Shown here in pieces: positions 22,214 to 34,533 of a DNA stretch of 64,000 bases (positions are counted from its first letter, which is position 1; the number at the start of each line of letters is the position of its first letter). The notes beneath the pieces were generated by a model. That model saw nothing but the letters and a program-made list of their open reading frames with translations. It was not told the origin of the DNA and did no database searches. The stretch spans positions 32,634,934 to 32,698,933 of the forward strand of contig NC_019859.2 in NCBI RefSeq assembly GCF_002234675.1. The letters run 5' to 3'. Source of the DNA: Oryzias latipes (Eukaryota; Chordata; Actinopteri; Beloniformes; Adrianichthyidae). The translations under genes were made by a program, and so were the position numbers.

Positions 22214-22860
22214 CGACTTAAAAATATGATAGAACATCTCTTGTACCAGTTTAAACAACTTTTCCCAGAAGCCAATGTCATACCTAAGCAGCATTACATG
22301 TTGCATCCCTTGGTCCTTTAACAAAGAGCATGTGCATGCGCTTTGAGTCCAAGCACCAGTATTTTAAGCAGTGGGCTTCAAAATTAAGTTTTAAAAATGT
22401 TTGTAAATCACTTCCACAAACCAACACCAATTTCTCAAATGGTGTCAGAATGATTTGGGCGTTGAACATCCAGTTTTTAGAAATGAAAAAGAATCAGGAC
22501 CTGTGCTAGCTGTCACAAATACTGAATATGTTCAAAAAAAAAATCAGAGATTTTTTAGGCATAGAGGTGCTCCAATCTATTGTCAGAGTGAAGTGGTACA
22601 TCCTGAATGGCAATAAATACATAAGCGGGAAATCTATGGTTCTTGCAGATGTTGACAATACTTTACCAGTCTTTGGAATGATTAAGGACATGTATCTGAT
22701 TGATTCCACTGTTGTTGCATTTGAATATCAACGCTATGAAACCATGCATTTAAATCCCAACTATCAAGCCTATGAAGTGGCAGTATCTTGCACAGGCCAC
22801 AGAATTGTTGTGTGAGCTCATTGATTACACATCATATTATTCTTTCAGTTTTAAGGAGAA
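22214..22860 (+). pseudogene. Decayed TE-like gene, copy of 50750-51481
   Basis: Translated pieces match the second copy: QFKQLFPEANVIPKQHYM, then FESKHQYFKQ, and GMIKDMYLIDSTVVAFEYQ. The frame is interrupted: a deletion removes the 'HLPSQISS' part and a stop falls after KKNQDLC. The pattern HYxVHxP...GPL...FExKHxYFK is, from memory, shared by a large uncharacterised, transposon-like fish family. The 5' half is missing here. Confidence 0.5.
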
Positions 22861-22870
22861 AGTGTTTGTG

Positions 22871-23171
22871 TGTGACGGTGTGGCACCGTCAGATGACGAG
22901 GGGGGGCCACGCCGTGTTTTATTGTTTGTGTATTGATGTATTTTTCATTTAATGATTACTACCTGTGGTGCCACCTGGATGGAATGGAGAGCAACGCCCC
23001 GTGGGCGTGGCGTCCCATTTAAGAGGGAGCACTGCAGGTGGTGTAATGAGAGAGGAGTAACAGAGTGCTGTGTGCTGCGTGGCCCTGCGCGGTGCTCACA
23101 GTGTTGGAAATAAAGACAGATCCTCCTCACCTTGGCTCCTCTGCATCCTATCTCGGCGGGGCCCCGTCACA
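22871..23171 (+). mobile_element. LTR with adjoining primer-binding-like site
   Basis: The 301-bp segment starts TGTGACGG and ends CCGTCACA (8-bp inverted ends). It contains an AATAAA in 'gttggaaataaagacag' and is followed by 'tatggtgtcagaagtgggat', positioned like a primer-binding site. The internal region and second LTR are absent. It interrupts the TE-like gene copy after 'aaagtgtttgtg'. Type (Ty3-like) is inferred. Confidence 0.6.
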
Positions 23172-23211
23172 TATGGTGTCAGAAGTGGGATCGCAGTGGG
23201 CCACAAAAAAA

Positions 23212-25935
23212 ATGTAGATGTCTCATGGACATTTCTTAAATCAAGCAATTTGACTGTTTTTTTTTTATCTTAAATCAAGTTTTTCTTGAGTATGGAGTAA
23301 AGGGATTTTTACTCATTTTAATTATTATTTTCTTATTTCTAAATTCTATATCTTAATGAGACAAAAAAACCTTAAGTAGGCTTATTTTGAGATAAGCATA
23401 GAAAGTTGTAAAGCAAAGATAAGATAAAATAACTTAAAACCTGGTAAAATATCTTGAATGTCTAAAACAAGTTTTTGCATCTGTGAAAGAATCAAAGAGT
23501 TTGCAGTGTGGCGACAACTGCCAGATAAAAATGTAATTAAACACGGTGTCAACATTGCAGTCAAGAGGGCAGACAACATTTTCTATGTCACTGCCTCTGC
23601 AAAAGGAAGGACCGTGACGACGGCAGTAGAAAAGGAATCAAAGTGGAACTTGGAGAGAGAGACAGAGCAGGTCCCTTTGAAGAAAAAATGTTGGCGAGGA
23701 GAAAAGGTGCCTTCTAGCTAAGTGAAAAAATGCTTACTTTGTCGTACCTCATAGGCTGGATAAAGTCGTGGCTTATTTGCAAGAAGGTAAATTACGGTGG
23801 CCCAGAAAGGTCACAACACAACACATTAACTTTACACACAACACATTAACTTTACACACAACACATTAACTTAACACACAACACATTACTCACAACACAT
23901 TAACTCACAACACAATAACTCACAACACAACACATTGACTCACAACACAACACATTAACTCATGGCCCCGAAGGGTCACAACACAACACATTAACTTACC
24001 TCACAACACTTTAACTCACAACGGAAGTAAAGCAGCAATGGAAGTGCTTTTATTCGGAAATTTCCACTGGGCTCAGCGGCTAACCACCTAACAGAAAGTA
24101 ACGTCACAGTGAGCTGTGGAGGGAGCATGATTTTTCTACAAGAGAAGCTAGCAGCAGTGTTGCCAGATTGGGCGGTTTTGGTTCTAAATTTGCAGGTAAA
24201 AATGGCTTTGGCCGGGTTTGCATAATTTGGGCTGTTTTAGGGTCGGTTCGACGTTTTTTCCCCCCTCATGAATATATAATAGCGGACTACGTGAGGCCGT
24301 GTGGCTGTTGAACTTCTATGTACTGAAGCTCAGTAAACGCACCAGGCAGAGACGCTCAACGGGCTCTGTCATCTAACCTGTTGTTGGGGGTGCAAAGCCC
24401 CCCCTCTTAGAAATTGTGTTCTTTAAAGCCTGACACTGCGGCTGCGTGTAGGAGGAGATACCAGCTAAAGTTATGGTCCAATCGCTACATGGATCGGTGT
24501 CTGTGTTTATCAATCCTTTTATTATTAGTCTGAACTATCTTTTATTTTGAAAAATCATCGGATCGGGTGCTAAATCAGTCCAGTAGGGGGAAAAACTCAA
24601 CGAAAGCTGTGTATTCTTCTTTCTGCTGATCTAATAAAAGGAGGACAGTATTGAATATTTCTTCAGCGGACTGGCCTTCTTTCATTCATTTTCTTAACCC
24701 GCTATATCCCCACTATGTGCGGCTCTTTCTTCCGTGTGCAAGGCCGGAGCGCCCCGACTATCGTGTCAACCTATGATGACCGTATTTGGCGCTCTCTGTG
24801 TAGGATACACTGGAGGAGTGCGGGGGGAAACAACTCTCAGCTGGAGAGGATGTGAACAGGTGAACAGGTAGAGAGGAAAAGCAGGTAGAGAGGCAGGGGA
24901 GGGGCTTGGCTTCAAACTCTGTCAGAGAGATGGAAACATGGCGTCAGATTTAGATGCAGCTTTCACAGCAGGAGTTGAAGCAGAGACTTTCTCTGGGATG
25001 ATCTCAAACATGGAAACATGATTGCCAAGTAGAACTCTTCAAAATACTAAACCCCATCTCTCCACATTCTTGATGTCTAGTGTTGCGGAGTGTGTGTGTG
25101 TGTGCGTTGGGGATCGCACGTGCCTGTGTGAGAGGAGGGAGCGGAAGAAAGGAGATGAGAGGAGCGCGCGTGCAGCGACAGGGGTGTGAGAGCGGAGGGA
25201 GGATTGTGCGTTCATATTGTGTGTGAACCGTAATAAAGAGAAAGTTTCTGGCAACACTGCTGCTAGCTTCTCTTGTAGAAAAATCATGCTCCCTCCACAG
25301 CTCACTGTGACGTTACTTTCTGTTAGGTAGTTAGCCGCTCAAATTTCAGAATAAAAGCACTTCCATTGCTGCTTTCCTTCCGTTGTGAGTTGAAGTGTTG
25401 TGAGGTAAGTTAATGTGTTGTGTTGTGACCTTTCTGGGCCATGAGTTAATGTGTTGTGAGTTATTTTGTTGTGTTGTGAGTTAATGTGTTGTGTTGTGAG
25501 TTATTGTGTTGTGTTGTGAGTTTTTGTGTTGTGTTGTGAGTTACTGTGTTGTGTTGTGAGTTAATGTGTTGTGTGTAAAGTTAATGTGTTGTGTGTAAAG
25601 TTAATTTGTTGTGTTGTGACCCTTCTGGGCCACCGTAGTAAATGCAGTGCTCAAAGAAATCCATATCATTCGTTACTATGTTACAAATCATAAAAACCTG
25701 AAAATTTTACAGGTGAGGAGCACAAAGAGTTCCAACAACTACAATGAGGCTATGCTGCACAGCAGATAATGTTGATAAAAATGGTTAAATCCAGTGAAGC
25801 TCTGAGAGAAGCTAGACAAGTTGTGGCTTTAGAAATGGCGTAGCAAGCCCTTAAGTGACGGGGAGTTTAGAAAAGGAATGTATGCTGAAAGTAGCTGACA
25901 TTGTTTGTCCTGAGCAACAGAAAACCTTTGAAGAA
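23212..25935. repeat. Repeat family T, copy 1 (split at 23787-25643)
   Basis: Positions 23212-23786 and 25638-25935 form one copy, split by the long-TIR element. Copies 2 (51715-53033) and 3 (54949-55740) provide the uninterrupted arrangement. All contain an open stretch with AVKRADNIFYVTASAKGRTV and, after an apparent intron, EEHKE-F-QLQ..GYAA.QIM. They look like exon remnants of a gene or element I do not recognise, present directly after the decayed TE-like genes. Confidence 0.5.
23793..25637. mobile_element. 1.85-kb DNA element with ~370-bp inverted repeats
   Basis: The ends TACGGTGGCCCAGAA and TTCTGGGCCACCGTA are flanked by the 6-bp duplication GTAAAT (23787-23792 and 25638-25643). The empty site survives in repeat T copies 2 and 3 ('aaggtaaatgcaatgc'). 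The inverted repeats run to about 24160 and from about 25250. Their outer parts carry tandem units on the theme ACTCACAACACAACACATTA; inner parts share 'gagggagcatgatttttc'. No transposase is visible in the 1.1-kb centre. The superfamily is not assigned. Confidence 0.8.
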
Positions 25936-26585
25936 ATAAGTCTGTCAAATGATTCAATTACTAGATGAGTAGACGATCTGGGAAGCAACCTCAGACCACA
26001 ACTGGGGAAACATCTGGAGGGCCTGGTTAACTCTACAAATGACACTTGCACACTTCCTGCCTGCGAACTGGTCCTCCACCGCCCCCCAGTGGGTTTTTGA
26101 AGAAAAGACAAAAAAAAGTGCGCTCAGTGTAGTTAAACACAATGACGTAAGTTTTATGGGATTGGCCATTCTGCATGTCTTTCAAGTGACGTATTTCACG
26201 CCAAGGATGATAAATCTCTGATGAGTGTTTTTTTTAATATATTTTTAATGAGCAACCCTGATTTATTCGATGCACGCATGAGTTGCGCACAAGTGTTGCG
26301 AATGGCGTTAGTGATCCTTAGTGATCCGCTGTCCTCCTAATTTGTTCCCAACATATATGAAACTTAAAATTATATTGAATTCCATCGTGATCTGTGATAA
26401 CTTTTGGCTCCTGATTGGCTTCAGACCTTGTCAATTAATCTCCTCCGTGCTGTGTTTCCTGTACAGAAACGCGGAGCTCTTCAAATGTACAGACAGTAAA
26501 ACTTCTCGCTGCCCACTTCACTACACTTTTCTCAAACATTGTAGGAACCATAAGCGTTCGGCCTGGAACTTCCATTCGGGGTCCT
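25936..26585. other. Unassigned spacer
   Basis: I see no domain, splice structure or recognised repeat in this stretch. It is bounded by repeat T on the left and by the tandemly duplicated segment on the right. Confidence 0.35.
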
Positions 26586-28637
26586 GGGACTAATGCTGAT
26601 GTCACATTATGTGATTGGCAGTACGTTGGTCCGATGATGTGTCAGGTAGTGATTGGTCTGGACAAATTACAATACTACCATAGAAGAAGATATTATGAAA
26701 TCTGTTGTGAACAAACAGAGCTCCGGCATGAAGCGAGATTGTGTTCTAAATGGACAAATAATAATAATAATAATACATTTTATCTATTTGGCGCCTTTCT
26801 GGACACTCAAGGTCGCCTCACAGGACAAAAGTATGTAAAAATACAACAATAAAACCTCTAAAACACAAAATAAGTTCACAGTTAAAAACAGCAATTTAAA
26901 AATTATGAGGTGGATACACGACAAAAAAGGTGAGTTTTGAGGTGTTTGGAAAACTGAGGGAGTGAGTCCATATTTTGTAGATCAGAGGGGAGGGAGTTCC
27001 GGAGTTTTGGGGCAGAGCTGCTAAATGCTCTACCCCCCCATGGTAATGAATAGTGGTCGTGGAACGGCCAGTCAAAGGGAGGAAGAGGATCTGAGGGAGC
27101 GAGTGGGGGTAGCAACAGTCAGGAGCTCTGAGAGATATGGAGGGGCAAGGTTGTGGAGGGCTTTGAAGGTTAAAATGAGGATTTTGTAAGTGATCCGGTG
27201 AGGGACTGGTACCCAATGAAGCTGATGTAAGACGGGGTTAATGTGGTGAATGGAGGGGGTTTTATTAGAGCAGCTGAGTTTTGAACCAGTTGAAGCTTAC
27301 AGGTTTTTTTTGTGGAAGTCCAGAAAGAAGGGAGTTACAGTAGTCGATATGGGAGGTGACCAGACTGTGGACTAGGACAGCTGTGGAGACAGCCGCTGAA
27401 CTCTCACTCCCAAAGCTGCAGCTGTGAGATCAGGGAGGGAGGGGGTCCGGCCAGATACCAACCTGTCCGACCAGCTTTCAGACGGTCAGACCGCAATGCT
27501 ATCAGTCCGACCAGTGTCAGACTGCATCTTGACAATCCTGTCTTGGCAGAACCTTTCATGCCTCCTGAGCGAGGGAAGGGAATAGTTTCTGTGTTGCAAA
27601 GCACGGAGATCCGCCCTAATCACGAACGGGTCGGTCTAGTTTCAGCGGCGTGTCAGACTGCATCTTGACCAAGAATGTCCTGTCTTAGCAAATCGTGGCC
27701 CTGCTGTAATGCTTCTCATCACTTTTTCACAGTTTGCCTCTTTTTTCTTATTTTAAATACTTTTTTTAAGTATTTTCCTTTTTCTGTCTTCGTTTTTACT
27801 GTTTTTGTACGATGTCTGGTGTTGTGTCAAAGTGTGCCTTTATGAAATAAAAGTACAAAAGCCATCATGCAAAAAAATATATATAATGCCTTTTTTTAAT
27901 TAAAAAACAAAACAGTCTGTTCAAATGACCAAGATTGGACTTTAGGATGGAGCAGGCAGACTTTGCTGAAATTCAAAAGAGCCTGACACGACCACACAGA
28001 CTCCCAGCTCCACTCAGAGAGTGACTGAACAACGGGCTCCGACTTCCACTCTGAGAGGCCGACAAGGCAGTCCGGGAGTTCCCTCTCGCCACGCTCTTGT
28101 CATTTTACAACATTTTTGAAAAACTAAAATGGCAGGGAGGGGGAAAAAATCAAAAAAAGAAAAATGAAAGAAAAGTCATTTATGAAATAAAGAGATAAAA
28201 TGGCTCCGGTTTAGGACTGAGAAGCTACCTCGCTGAAATGGTCCTCGGCAGAAGCGGCGGCCGAGAGCAGCAGCAGACTTCCCATGCAAAGTTACCTGAT
28301 CCTCAAATCAGCCTAAGAGACGTGGGAGGGTTATCACGACACGTGTCTTTAGCTCAACATTGGTCTACACTTTTTACTTTCTTAATCCAGAAACATAACT
28401 AATATTTAATCATTTGTGTGCTTCCTTGTGGAGTTTTCTGTCAGAATACTTAAGGATATTTCTGTTTTATGTACTTAGGTTGGGCGTTTTTCTATCAAAA
28501 ATAGTAATATGATCATCAGGATGTACTGTCATATAAACTGGCTTCCATGACTTGAGGTCATTATAATTGATTTTCCTTTATTGAATTCATTTTAGGATCT
28601 GGGTTCAGTCTTTTGGAAGAAAGCCAAAGCTAAAAAA
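26586..28637. repeat. Tandem duplication, first copy
   Basis: From 'tcctgggactaatgctgatg' onward this matches 29281-32160 with few differences, once the insertion at 29397-30112 is removed. It comprises an (AAT)n run at 26757-26774, a repeat ('tttggcgcctttctggacactc') and the 27385-28637 block shared with 14962-16165. Confidence 0.75.
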
Positions 28638-28649
28638 GGGGTTAGACCA

Positions 28650-28860
28650 GGGGCCTGTTGCACAAAAGTAGGATAAGGGATTAAGCCAGGATATCTTGGT
28701 GATCCTGGCTCAATTGATCCCCAATCCGGTTGCACTAAAGCTGGATAGGGGGCAGGAGGATATGTTATGGTATAAATTACCATGGAGATTTATTCTGTGG
28801 AGCTAGCCTGCTCCAGACCAGGCCAAATTCCAGGATCTATTTAATCTCATCCCTAATATC
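28650..28860. mobile_element. PIF/Harbinger-type end
   Basis: GGGGCCTGTTGCACAAAAGTA followed by 'gataagggattaagccagg' is a recognised terminal motif of fish Harbinger MITEs. The opposite end is not identified; the sequence to 29280 is A/T-rich and unassigned. It separates the two copies of the tandem duplication. Confidence 0.5.
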
Positions 28861-29280
28861 AGTCAGCAGTCGCCACAAATGGAAACCAATAGTTATTTCA
28901 TTGCTCACTATACATTGTTATCACATATAACTAGACCCACTGTCATTATTTAAACGTTTGTGATCATTAATTTCAATCATTTTGGATAAATAATGAGTTT
29001 TAGATGATGTTGCTATCATTAGATAATTTACAGTTTCCCATAGACTATAAGGCTATATGTAAAATGACAGATTATTAGGGCCACAGAGGGGAAAGAGACA
29101 AGTCATAATATTGTAACCAGTTGTTTTAAAGGAGGACAGTTGTTAAAATGACAGATGTGGGGCATTTCGTGAAATTGTCCTTCAGTATGGTTTCATAAAC
29201 GAAGACATGCTGATGTGCCAGAATATGAAGTATCACATTGTCATAACTATCAAAACTGTAAAAAGAATATGTTGCATTGG

Positions 29281-32160
29281 TCCTGGGACTAATGCTGATG
29301 TCACATTATGTGATTGGCTGTACGTTGGTCCGATGATGTGTCAGGTAGTGATTGGTCTGAACAAATTACAATACTACCATAGAAGAAGATATTATGTTCA
29401 TAAGGGGAGCCAGATCCTACCCAGCCAGACCAGCCAGACCAGGAGAGGGGAGGAGAGCCCCCCAGGCCAAAAACCCCTCCAGCACCCGGACCCAGGCAGC
29501 CCGGGAGGGGAGGAGGAGGGGACCGCCCACCCCACCAGCCAGGCACAGAGAGGGCCCCCCTACAGGGGCCCCCCCAATGCCCAGAGGCACAAGCGAATTC
29601 AGTTTATGAACACACGGTTCACGTCGGCAGCATGCATGTATCTCCACCCCCACGTGCACGTGCACACTGCCACACTGCTCCCTGTCTGCTTCATCCCTCC
29701 CCCTTACCCACAGTGTATTGATGGACAGATTTTTTTCGCTCATGTTAGTGTCAGATTTTCACCTTTGATGTAACATTCGTCTTTCCAGCAGATCTGGTAT
29801 AATTGTTACAGCTTAAAATAATAACTTGTTCAAATCAGTGCTTGTATCCCCACCTTTTCACCTTTCTTCCTTTTACTCTCTTCCACCCTACCCTCACATT
29901 CTTCCCCTCTCCCTCCCCACACACACTAAATGTAACACATAACTAAAAAATAATACGACAAAAAGGGGTTTATACAAATCTACACTCTAGTTTCTCGAAG
30001 CTATATAACCTCTTTTTGTGATAGTAAAACCTGTCCAACACAAAAAGCCTTCAGCTCTAATCTGTTTGCACAGCTGTTGGACAGAACAAGTTTAAAAAGA
30101 GATTAAAAAAAAAGAAGAAGATATTATGAAGTCTGTTGTGAACAAACAGAGCTCCGGCATGAAGCGAGATTGTGTTCTAAATGGACAAATAATAATAATA
30201 ATGATACATTTTATCTATTTGGCGCCTTTGTGGACACTCAAGGTCACCTCACAGGACAAAAGTATGTAAAAACATAAAAATACAACAATAAAACCTCTAA
30301 AACACAAAATAAGTTCACAGTTAAAAACAGCAATTTAAAAATTATGAGGTGGATACACGAGAAAAGAGGTGAGTTTTGAGGCGTTTGGAAAACTGAGGGA
30401 GTGAGTCCATATTTTGTAGATCAGAGGGGAGGGAGTTCCGGAGTTATGGGGCAGAGCTGCTAAATGCTCTACCCCCCCATGGTAATGAATAGTGGTCGTG
30501 GAACGGCCAGTCAAAGGGAGGAAGAGGATCTGAGGGAGCGAGTGGGGGTAGCAACAGTCAGGAGCTCTGAGAGATATGGAGGGGCAAGGTTGTGGAGGGG
30601 TTTGAAGGTTAAAATGAGGATTTTGTAAGTGATCCGGTGAGGGACTGGTACCCAATGAAGCTGATGTAAGACGGGGTTAATGTGGTGAATGGAGGGGGTT
30701 TTATTAGAGCAGCTGAGTTTTGAACCAGTTGAAGCTTACGGGTTTTTTTTGTGGAAGTCCAGAAAGAAGGGAGTTACAGTAGTCGATATGGGAGGTGACG
30801 AGACTGTGGACTAGGACAGCTGTGGAGACAGCCGCTGAAATTTCACTCCCAAAGCTGCAGCTGTGAGATCAGGGAGGGAGGGGGTCCGGCCAGATACCAA
30901 CCTGTCCGACCAGCTTTCAGACGGTCAGACCGCAATGCTATCAGTCCGACCAGTGTCAGACTGCATCTTGACAATCCTGTCTTGGCAGAACCTTTCATGC
31001 CTCCTGAGCGAGGGAAGGGAATAGTTTCTGTGTTGCAAAGCAGGGAGATCCGCCCTGCTCACGAACGGGTCGGTCTAGTTTCAGCGGCGTGTCAGACTGC
31101 ATCTTGACCAAGAATGTCCTGTCTTAGCAAATCGTGGCCCTGCTGTAATGCTTCTCATCACTTTTTCACAGTTTGCCTCTTTTTTCTTATTTTAAATCCT
31201 TTTTTTAAGTATTTTCCTTTTTCTGTCTTCGTTTTTACTGTTTTTGTACAATGTCTGGTGTTGTGTCAAAGTGTGCCTTTATGAAATAAAAGTACAAAAG
31301 CCATCATGCAAAAAAAAATATAATGCCTTTTTTTAATTAAAAAACAAAACAGTCAGTTCAAATGACCAAGATTGGACTTTAGGATGGAGCAGGCAGACTT
31401 TGCTGAAATTCAAAAGAGCCTGACACGACCAGACAGACTCCCAGCTCCACTCAGAGAGCGACTGAACAACGGGCTCCGACTTCCACTCTGAGAGGCCGAC
31501 GAGGCAGTCCGGGAGTTCCCTCTCGCCACGCTCTGCATTCCTGTCCACACCAATCCCCCCACCCCCACCCCCCTAAACGATCTCTCCAGCCTGAGAGCGA
31601 GGGACGAGTTGGGTTTCTTTCATTTTACAGCATTTTTGAAAAGCTAAAATGGCAGGGAGGGGGAAAAAATCAAAAAAAGAAAAATGAAAGAAAAGTCATT
31701 TATGAAATAAAGAGATAAAATGGCTCCGGTTTAGGACTGAGAAGCTACCTCGCTGAAATGGTCCTCGGCAGAAGCGGCGGCCGAGAGCAGCAGCAGACTT
31801 CCCATGCAAAGTTACCTGATCCTCAAATCAGCCTAAGAGACGTGGGAGGGTTATCACGACACGTGTCTTTAGCTCAACATTGGTCTACACTTTTTACTTT
31901 CTTAATCCAGAAACATAACTAATATTTAATCATTTGTGTGCTTCCTTGTGGAGTTTTCTGTCAGAATACTTAAGGATATTTCTGTTTTATGTACTTAGGT
32001 TGGGCGTTTTTCTATCAAAAATAGTAATATGATCATCAGGATGTACTGTCATATAAACTGGCTTCCATGACCTGAGGTCATTATAATTGATTTTCCTTTA
32101 TTTAATTCATTTTAGGATCTGGGTTCAGTCTTTTGGAAGAAAGCCAAAGCTAATAAAGGG
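29281..32160. repeat. Tandem duplication, second copy
   Basis: Second copy of 26586-28637, interrupted by the 716-bp retroelement at 29397-30112. It runs into the promoter side of lectin unit B. The first copy lacks the retroelement, so that insertion followed the duplication (or the duplication used an empty allele). Confidence 0.75.
29397..30112 (+). mobile_element. L1-like tail insertion with 16-bp TSD
   Basis: Perfect duplication AGAAGAAGATATTATG (29381-29396 and 30113-30128), A-rich end, and an empty site in the first tandem copy (26686). Its 3' 150 bp resembles the tails at 4100-4245 and 11960-12110, with the same paired segments (CTGTCCAACA/TGTTGGACAG). Its 5' part is C/A-rich and unrelated in sequence to the G-rich block of the other copies, so it is a different subfamily sharing the tail. 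Confidence 0.7.
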
Positions 32161-32167
32161 GTTAGAC

Positions 32168-32329
32168 CAGAGGTGGGCACTACTACTGCATGTTTTCCAA
32201 CATACCCTGTTCTGGCATGTTCTGATTGGCTGGACACACCTGAACCAGCCAATCAGCCCTGAGTAGGGCGAGACTATCTAGAAATCATGCAGACACATTG
32301 GCCCTTGAGGCCTGGGATTGCCCACCCCG
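32168..32329. mobile_element. hAT-like MITE upstream of lectin gene B
   Basis: Orthologous to 17636-17806. The left end CAGAGGTGGG is intact; the right end is decayed (CCCACCCCG) and the flanking duplication reads AGTTAGAC. About ten bases near 'gagggccacattcc' are missing relative to unit A. Confidence 0.6.
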
Positions 32330-32388
32330 GAGTTAGACACATGTTTATGCATATGCTGATGATGCCATCCTGTTTGTTCAGGTTTTGC

Positions 32389-32396
32389 ATAAATAA
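32389..32396 (+). promoter_or_regulatory. TATA box of lectin gene B
   Basis: ATAAATAA, 86 bp before the start codon, in the same context as in unit A. Confidence 0.65.
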
Positions 32397-32474
32397 GGCC
32401 CCATGATGAGCTCCTTCTGTACTCCTTCTTCTTGGTGTTTGTTGCTTTGTAGCATCAGGTGAACATCTGGGACC

Positions 32475-34533
32475 ATGATTTCACCACGATGGATGATCCT
32501 CGTCTGCTTTTCCCTAAACTCAGGTACCACACAGCTGTTCATGGAGTCATTGTTTCTCCTTAGTTGAAGAAAATCATGAAACTATTGATGAACATTTACA
32601 GTTGGGAATTGTTGTAACTTTTGTAAACCTGAACTATTGAAACCTGAATTTAGGTTGAATTCCATGAATGTATTATAAGTTCTTTCTAAAGATATTCAGT
32701 TTATTTGTATTTTTATTGATTATGTTAAATCTGCAATCACCTTTCTTTAAAGTTCACTAACTTGTTGTTTTTGCCTCTTAGTCTTTGGGACAGGAGAGAG
32801 TGTGACAACAATTGAACCATCTAAAATTGAGTGTAACTGAATTCATGCTGGTCTAAACTTCACTGCATCAACAATAATCATAAGTAGCTAGAAGGTTCAA
32901 ATTTGGCTAAAGCAGAAACTGAATGACTTTTGTGAAGAACCAAACTGTCTCCACTAAGAAGGTTAACACAATACAAAAACTACAATTTATAAAAAATGAC
33001 ATTTAAAGGTTGTCTTAATGTCTTCCGATCGGCTAATGAAATTTACCCGCTTTTTTCCACTAACATGTAAAAATCCATGCCACAAACGGACAATACTTCA
33101 GCAAAAAAATCTAACATTTGTAATTTTTTGTAAAGGAAAGTAGAAAAAAATTGGAAGGGGGTGGAGTCAGTCCCTGAAACTGGATGGTATTGTCAACTTA
33201 GACTACATGGTTTCGGGTCGCTAAGAGTCCTTTGTCCTTACAGAGTAAGATAAATGTCTTTAGTAAATGGGAGACAGTCGGTGAAAAAAGCCATTGAAAA
33301 TGTTTAACTGCTTTATAAAGATTTTACGTTGAAAACAATTTGCAGAAAAATGTTCTAATGGTTTATAGCTGTATGTATAAATAGATGTAAGCAATAAATA
33401 AGAAATCATTTTTAAATTGATAATTTGGGCTTAATCGCGTCTCATAAGCCGTTTAAAAAATTCAGAAAATGTCATTTAATTTAATTATATATACGGAAGT
33501 GATTTCTAGATCTTTTTGTTTAGAATTGTTCTCAAAAAGTTTATAGTTCACAAAGTTTGATCACTGACATGCAAACACTTTTCATTTGTTTTGGTTCAGA
33601 AGGTTTATGTGTGAACAGAATAATGAATGAAACAATTACGATATCTGATCTCAACACCTGAAACTTCTGCTTATCTGTCATTAGTTCAATGATCCTTTCC
33701 TGAATAATGTAGAATCAAGATTTTCTTGGGAGACGTTAATCCCAAGATAGCTGATAAATCTAACTTTTACTGTTGTTATTTTCTTCTTTGCTTTAATTCT
33801 TGTTTAGTCATAATTTGAGATTCTTTTTGACCTTGAAATCTTTCCTCCAACAGCTGAGAATCAAGATGAGGGATGGACACCTTTCAATGGACACCTTTAT
33901 TACTTTTCTGAGACCACTGCAGACTGGCAGACCAGTAGAGACGACTGTTTGTCAAAGGGAGCAGACCTGGTGGTCATCAATGATAATGAAGAAAACGTGA
34001 GACAAATGTTAATCTGATAATCATTTCCCTTTAACTGGAAATACTAACAAAATGTTTCTAATAAATGATAAGAAATTAGATGCAACAAAAAACTGCAGTT
34101 TATTTTGAAGCAACTCTGAAACTCTGGGGTTTATTGCTAAACTAATTACTCAAATTTCTTCATACCAAAGACTTTCGTCGTAGATTTTCTACGCAAAGCC
34201 TGGATAGGGCTGTACAAAGAAGGAGACACCTGGACATGGGTAGATGGAAGCATCCTAACACCTGGGTATAAACAGTTTGTCTGTTTACAATTGATTATTC
34301 ATTACGAGAAATTATTTTTTTAATAATCACATTTTGTTTGTGATTGTGTTTTCAGTGACAGCTTTTGGCATCCAGGACAACCTAACAATGTTGGTAACCA
34401 GGAAGATCGAGCAGAAATAGGGAACCATGACTATGTCGACACCATTGACAATGTCGTCTTTTTTCACAACAAATGGAATGATGCACCGGGGAGCACTAGT
34501 AACTACTGGATCTGTGAAAAGGAAGCTGTTTAG
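32475..34533 (+). CDS. Secreted C-type lectin, gene B (154 aa, 4 exons)
   Basis: Predicted exons are 32475-32523 (signal MISPRWMILVCFSLNS), 33854-33996, 34171-34265 and 34356-34533; 465 nt, phases 1, 0, 2 as in genes A and C. The CTLD shows WQTSRDDC, AWIGL, WTWVDGS, QPN, WND and WICEKE. It differs from A and C in having QPN instead of EPN, Gly instead of Cys at the exon 3/4 junction, a loop five residues longer before WND (GNHDYVDTIDNVVFFHNK), and a shorter C-terminus (EAV). The inner disulfide cysteines are absent as in the paralogues (EDRAEI, WNDAPG). QPN mixes the mannose (EPN) and galactose (QPD) patterns, so specificity cannot be predicted. The AATAAA is at 34728-34733. The frame is intact throughout, so a functional gene is likely but expression is unknown. 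Confidence 0.8.

Noticed and set aside
23810..24020. CRISPR-like or satellite array (repeated ACACAACACATTAAC units)
   Set aside because: Units are contiguous, variable in length and part of the inverted repeats of a DNA element; there are no spacers.
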